Assembly: GCA_017940955.1 (NCBI GenBank)
Contig: JAGAXP010000254.1
Span: 1-10,172 of the forward strand
DNA length: 10,172 bases
Reading direction: 5' to 3'
Source: Oribacterium sp.
Lineage (GTDB): Bacteria; Bacillota_A; Clostridia; Lachnospirales; Lachnospiraceae
The position numbers were made by a program, and so were the translations under genes. Shown here one piece after another: positions 8,200 to 10,172 of the stretch; positions within the stretch are counted from its first letter, which is position 1, and each line of letters opens with the position of its first letter. The notes below the pieces were generated by a model, which saw nothing but the letters and a program-made list of their open reading frames with translations, made no database searches and had not been told where the DNA came from.

Positions 8200-8790
8200 T
8201 CAAACCGGAACTGCCAGATACACATCTGCGTACTGCCAGCCTCTGTCGGTTACGCCTGCGGCTTCCGCATAGGTATCATAGTATACATCTATAAGATTGC
8301 CCTTAACCGCTCCGCCGATATCTTCAACTGTATAGACAGTATTATTGATAAAGACCTTTGTTCCCATAGGAATAACACCAAGATCTGCAGCAATGGTATG
8401 ATTTGCAGTGGTATATGCGCCGGAATAAGTAACTCCCGCTCCATAATAACCCGTAAGTTTGAAATTGCCGATCAGATTTCCACGCTTATAATGCGTAGTT
8501 TCCTCTGTGACAACACTTCCTACCTTTGTAACCGGATTACCTGCTGACTGCTTAGCCGCAGTCTCAAGAGCCTTTAACTGCTCTGCAAGCAGCTGTTCGG
8601 CATACATTTCAGCCTGAATCTCTGCATCCATTTCAGAATCCGAAGACTGAACAAGTTCATAGCCCTTAACCATGGACTCATCACTCCAGGCTGTACCTGT
8701 GGGGCCTGCACTGGCCGCCAAAGCAGAAGTTGAAACCAACGCGGTAATAAATAACGTTGCCGCAGCTGTTTTTAGCCCTGCCATCTTCAT
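8200..8790 (-). CDS. Secreted 3D-domain (double-psi beta-barrel) cell-wall protein
   Basis: The 196-residue protein begins with a clear signal peptide: MKMAGLK, a hydrophobic stretch (8-24) and an ALA cleavage site near residue 25. A charged, Glu/Ala/Gln-rich helical segment (about 45-80) follows. The C-terminal 3D domain (about 108-196) has FKLTGYYG, then the three hallmark aspartates in AADLG (Asp136), VEDIGG (Asp157) and LIDVYY (Asp168). The fold is related to MltA and to the C-terminus of Rpf/Sps-type wall enzymes, so it probably binds or cleaves peptidoglycan outside the cell; the substrate is not provable here. The ATG at 8790 has a perfect AGGAGG nine nt upstream. The frame stays open upstream to 8925 but without a ribosome binding site. 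The gene is monocistronic, with a long leader and its own terminator. Confidence 0.85.
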   Translation of the reverse strand: MKMAGLKTAAATLFITALVSTSALAASAGPTGTAWSDESMVKGYELVQSSDSEMDAEIQAEMYAEQLLAEQLKALETAAKQSAGNPVTKVGSVVTEETTHYKRGNLIGNFKLTGYYGAGVTYSGAYTTANHTIAADLGVIPMGTKVFINNTVYTVEDIGGAVKGNLIDVYYDTYAEAAGVTDRGWQYADVYLAVPV

Positions 8791-8799
8791 ATAATTGTT

Positions 8800-8805
8800 C
8801 CTCCT
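8800..8805 (-). promoter_or_regulatory. Ribosome binding site that fixes the 3D-domain gene start
   Basis: AGGAGG on the minus strand, 9 nt before ATG at 8790. With the signal peptide beginning at this ATG, it rules out the longer in-frame start at 8925. Confidence 0.88.
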
Positions 8806-8961
8806 ATAGTTATCCTTACCCAAAGCCAGACTATATATATTGCTTTGATACAGTGTGATCATTTTCAGAATTTGGAAAATGTCTGTCTCTGCGAAATAAG
8901 GAATCACAATCGCCTTAAATATCAACGATTTTTCTACGATTTTGCAACATAAGACGCTATG

Positions 8962-8990
8962 ACCTTAATACAGCTTTGTAAAACGGTCAA
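8962..8990 (-). promoter_or_regulatory. Candidate promoter of the 3D-domain gene with upstream A/T tracts
   Basis: On the minus strand TTGACC (8990-8985), 17 bp, TAAGGT (8967-8962). The -35 is good and the -10 is weak. Directly upstream, two tandem CTAAATTTTTT-type units (8991-9013, plus strand) and more A/T tracts up to 9056 resemble an UP element or bent DNA. It would give a leader of about 165 nt. No holA terminator with a GC stem is visible, so read-through from holA is also possible. Confidence 0.4.
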
Positions 8991-9053
8991 CTAAATTTTT
9001 TCTAAATTTTTTTACAAAAAACCAAAAGTCAATTAAAAAATGTACTGATTTTT

Positions 9054-10070
9054 TTACACCGTTAACAGTAATTCTACCGCCATTCTGTCTGTTAGATTAC
9101 CGCTCTTTATGGACTCATCATACTCCAGACATCTGCTGATATAATCCTCTATACTTTCCAGTGAATAGTGCTTTGCCTGGTTCTGAAGCCTGCCCAGGAT
9201 CCAGGGGGAAACATTAACATATTTGGCAGCTTCCTGCCCGTTCATGCCCTTTGTTAACGACTCTTTGGTAAGAAGCAGCTGGTTGAAATTTCTCCTCATA
9301 AGACTCAGAATCTTCATAGGTGCTTCCTGGAGTGTAAGGAGATCGCCATAATACTGCATGGCTTTCTGTTTATTTCCGAGACTCATCTCTGTGATCATGT
9401 CGAAAACTCTGTCTTCAACATTCTGGGAACATATAGTCTCCACATCCTGATCTTCGATTATGTCCCTTTCTCCCGTATATGCGATCAGCTTTTCAAGCTC
9501 TGAAGCGATATTATCCATACTGTTTCCTGTTTTACCGAGGATCAGCTCCATGGTTGAATTTCTGATCTTTTTTCCGGCATTGGTGAGATATCTGGCTGCC
9601 CATCTTCCAAGTTGTGCCTGATCCTGAAATCCAAGCTCACAGTCAAAACCGTTTTTCTGTATGATCTTGTAAAGCTTCCCTCTTTTGTCGACCTCTTTCT
9701 CTATAAACATAAGGTGGGCCGTTTCCGGGAAATGCTCAATATCCTCAAGATATTTCACGATTTTCTCAGGCGGAGCTTTTTTAAACCACTGACTGTCGCT
9801 TACTATCACGAGCCTTCCGTTGTTATCCCCGAAAGTGAAAGGAATAGTGTTTAAAATGTCTATCAGCTCATCCACGTCCGGCGCCCCGTCAAAAAAGGTG
9901 TAGGCCATACCCTCTTCACCTCCGAAGGCTTTTCTGAAAGCCTTCTTATAGGACAGCTTCAGAAATTCTTCCTCTCCGTAAAGAAGGTAATATGGCTTGA
10001 AATCGCCGCTTTTAAGGTCGGTTCCAAGCTGCTGATAATCATTTTCGTTTTCTTTTTTCTTAAATGCCAT
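9054..10070 (-). CDS. holA: DNA polymerase III, delta subunit (clamp loader)
   Basis: HolA opens the beta sliding clamp as part of the clamp-loader complex. The N-terminal block KPYYLLYGEEEFL is the family signature. It is followed by NTIPFTFGDNNGRLVIVSD, LMFIEKEVDKRGKLYKII, the IASELEKLIAYTG segment and VFDMITEMSLGNKQKAM leading into the C-terminal collar domain with MRRNFNQLL. The AAA+-like fold of delta does not hydrolyse ATP, and no P-loop is seen, as expected. I prefer the ATG at 10070 (MAFKKK, 338 residues), which has GGGG a few bases upstream; an in-frame ATG at 10085 (MIGVYM) lacks a ribosome binding site. A palindromic repeat lies upstream. Confidence 0.93.
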   Translation of the reverse strand: MAFKKKENENDYQQLGTDLKSGDFKPYYLLYGEEEFLKLSYKKAFRKAFGGEEGMAYTFFDGAPDVDELIDILNTIPFTFGDNNGRLVIVSDSQWFKKAPPEKIVKYLEDIEHFPETAHLMFIEKEVDKRGKLYKIIQKNGFDCELGFQDQAQLGRWAARYLTNAGKKIRNSTMELILGKTGNSMDNIASELEKLIAYTGERDIIEDQDVETICSQNVEDRVFDMITEMSLGNKQKAMQYYGDLLTLQEAPMKILSLMRRNFNQLLLTKESLTKGMNGQEAAKYVNVSPWILGRLQNQAKHYSLESIEDYISRCLEYDESIKSGNLTDRMAVELLLTV

Positions 10071-10113
10071 ATATACCCCGATCAATCATGGTCTCAATAA
10101 GTCTGATATGAAA

Positions 10114-10157
10114 GCCACCGGGGACGGTTCTCGCCGGCGAGAACCGTCCCCCGTGGC
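10114..10157. repeat. REP-like palindromic element, copy 3
   Basis: A 44-bp near-perfect palindrome whose 32-bp core (10120-10151) is identical to copies 1 and 2. The arms are GCCACC and CGTGGC, paired at five of six positions with a C/C mismatch next to the core (10119/10152). It lies 43 bp upstream of the preferred holA start, and the gene before holA is outside the window. Unlike copies 1 and 2, no long T-tract follows on the minus strand. Confidence 0.85.
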
Positions 10158-10172
10158 ATTCCATGTAATAAA

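Noticed and set aside
8791..8925. Longer N-terminus for the 3D-domain protein (start at 8925)
   Set aside because: No ribosome binding site there, and the extension would bury a clear signal peptide that begins right after a perfect AGGAGG.
8791..9053. rpsT or a small RNA gene in the AT-rich gap after holA
   Set aside because: No frame resembling ribosomal protein S20 on either strand, and no tRNA-like or known ncRNA fold that I can recognise.
10071..10085. Five-residue longer holA start (MIGVYM)
   Set aside because: No Shine-Dalgarno before the ATG at 10085; the second ATG has GGGG at suitable spacing. The difference is small and not certain.

Overview
The window looks like part of the chromosome of a low-to-moderate-GC Gram-positive Clostridia species, most likely a Lachnospiraceae member (Butyrivibrio/Roseburia-like). 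The grounds are a CIRCE-controlled hrcA-grpE-dnaK-dnaJ operon, a DnaK without the N-terminal insertion found in Gram-negative DnaK, strong AGGAGG ribosome binding sites, a secreted 3D-domain wall protein and a group I (NifS-like) cysteine desulfurase. The genus is inferred from protein style only. Every gene I can support lies on the minus strand, so transcription runs from high to low coordinates.

Layout in transcription order: (1) 10172-9054 holds a palindromic repeat and then holA (DNA polymerase III delta). (2) 9053-8046 holds an AT-rich leader with a candidate promoter, a secreted 3D-domain protein and its intrinsic terminator. (3) 8040-7868 holds a second palindromic repeat, a near-consensus sigma-A promoter and a perfect CIRCE operator. 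(4) 7841-2917 is the heat-shock operon hrcA, grpE, dnaK, dnaJ, ending in a strong terminator at 2874-2835; each of its three intercistronic gaps contains a stem-loop. (5) 2790-2749 is a third palindromic repeat. (6) rsmE, a NifS-like cysteine desulfurase and the first 96 codons of prmA follow. Each has its own candidate promoter, and the two gaps between them are both 149 bp.

How the genes work together: HrcA represses its own operon through CIRCE. DnaK, DnaJ and GrpE form the Hsp70 folding cycle. RsmE and PrmA modify the ribosome (16S rRNA m3U and protein L11). The cysteine desulfurase supplies persulfide sulfur for Fe-S clusters or thiolated tRNA. HolA loads the replication clamp. The 3D protein probably acts on peptidoglycan. 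The gene content is ordinary housekeeping.

The unusual element is a dispersed palindrome present three times. It has an identical 32-bp core (GGGGACGGTTCTCGCC followed by its exact reverse complement). Its flanking arms differ between copies yet stay self-complementary within each copy. All three copies lie between transcription units, two of them just downstream of intrinsic terminators. They resemble REP/BIME-type elements; no transposase is in the window.
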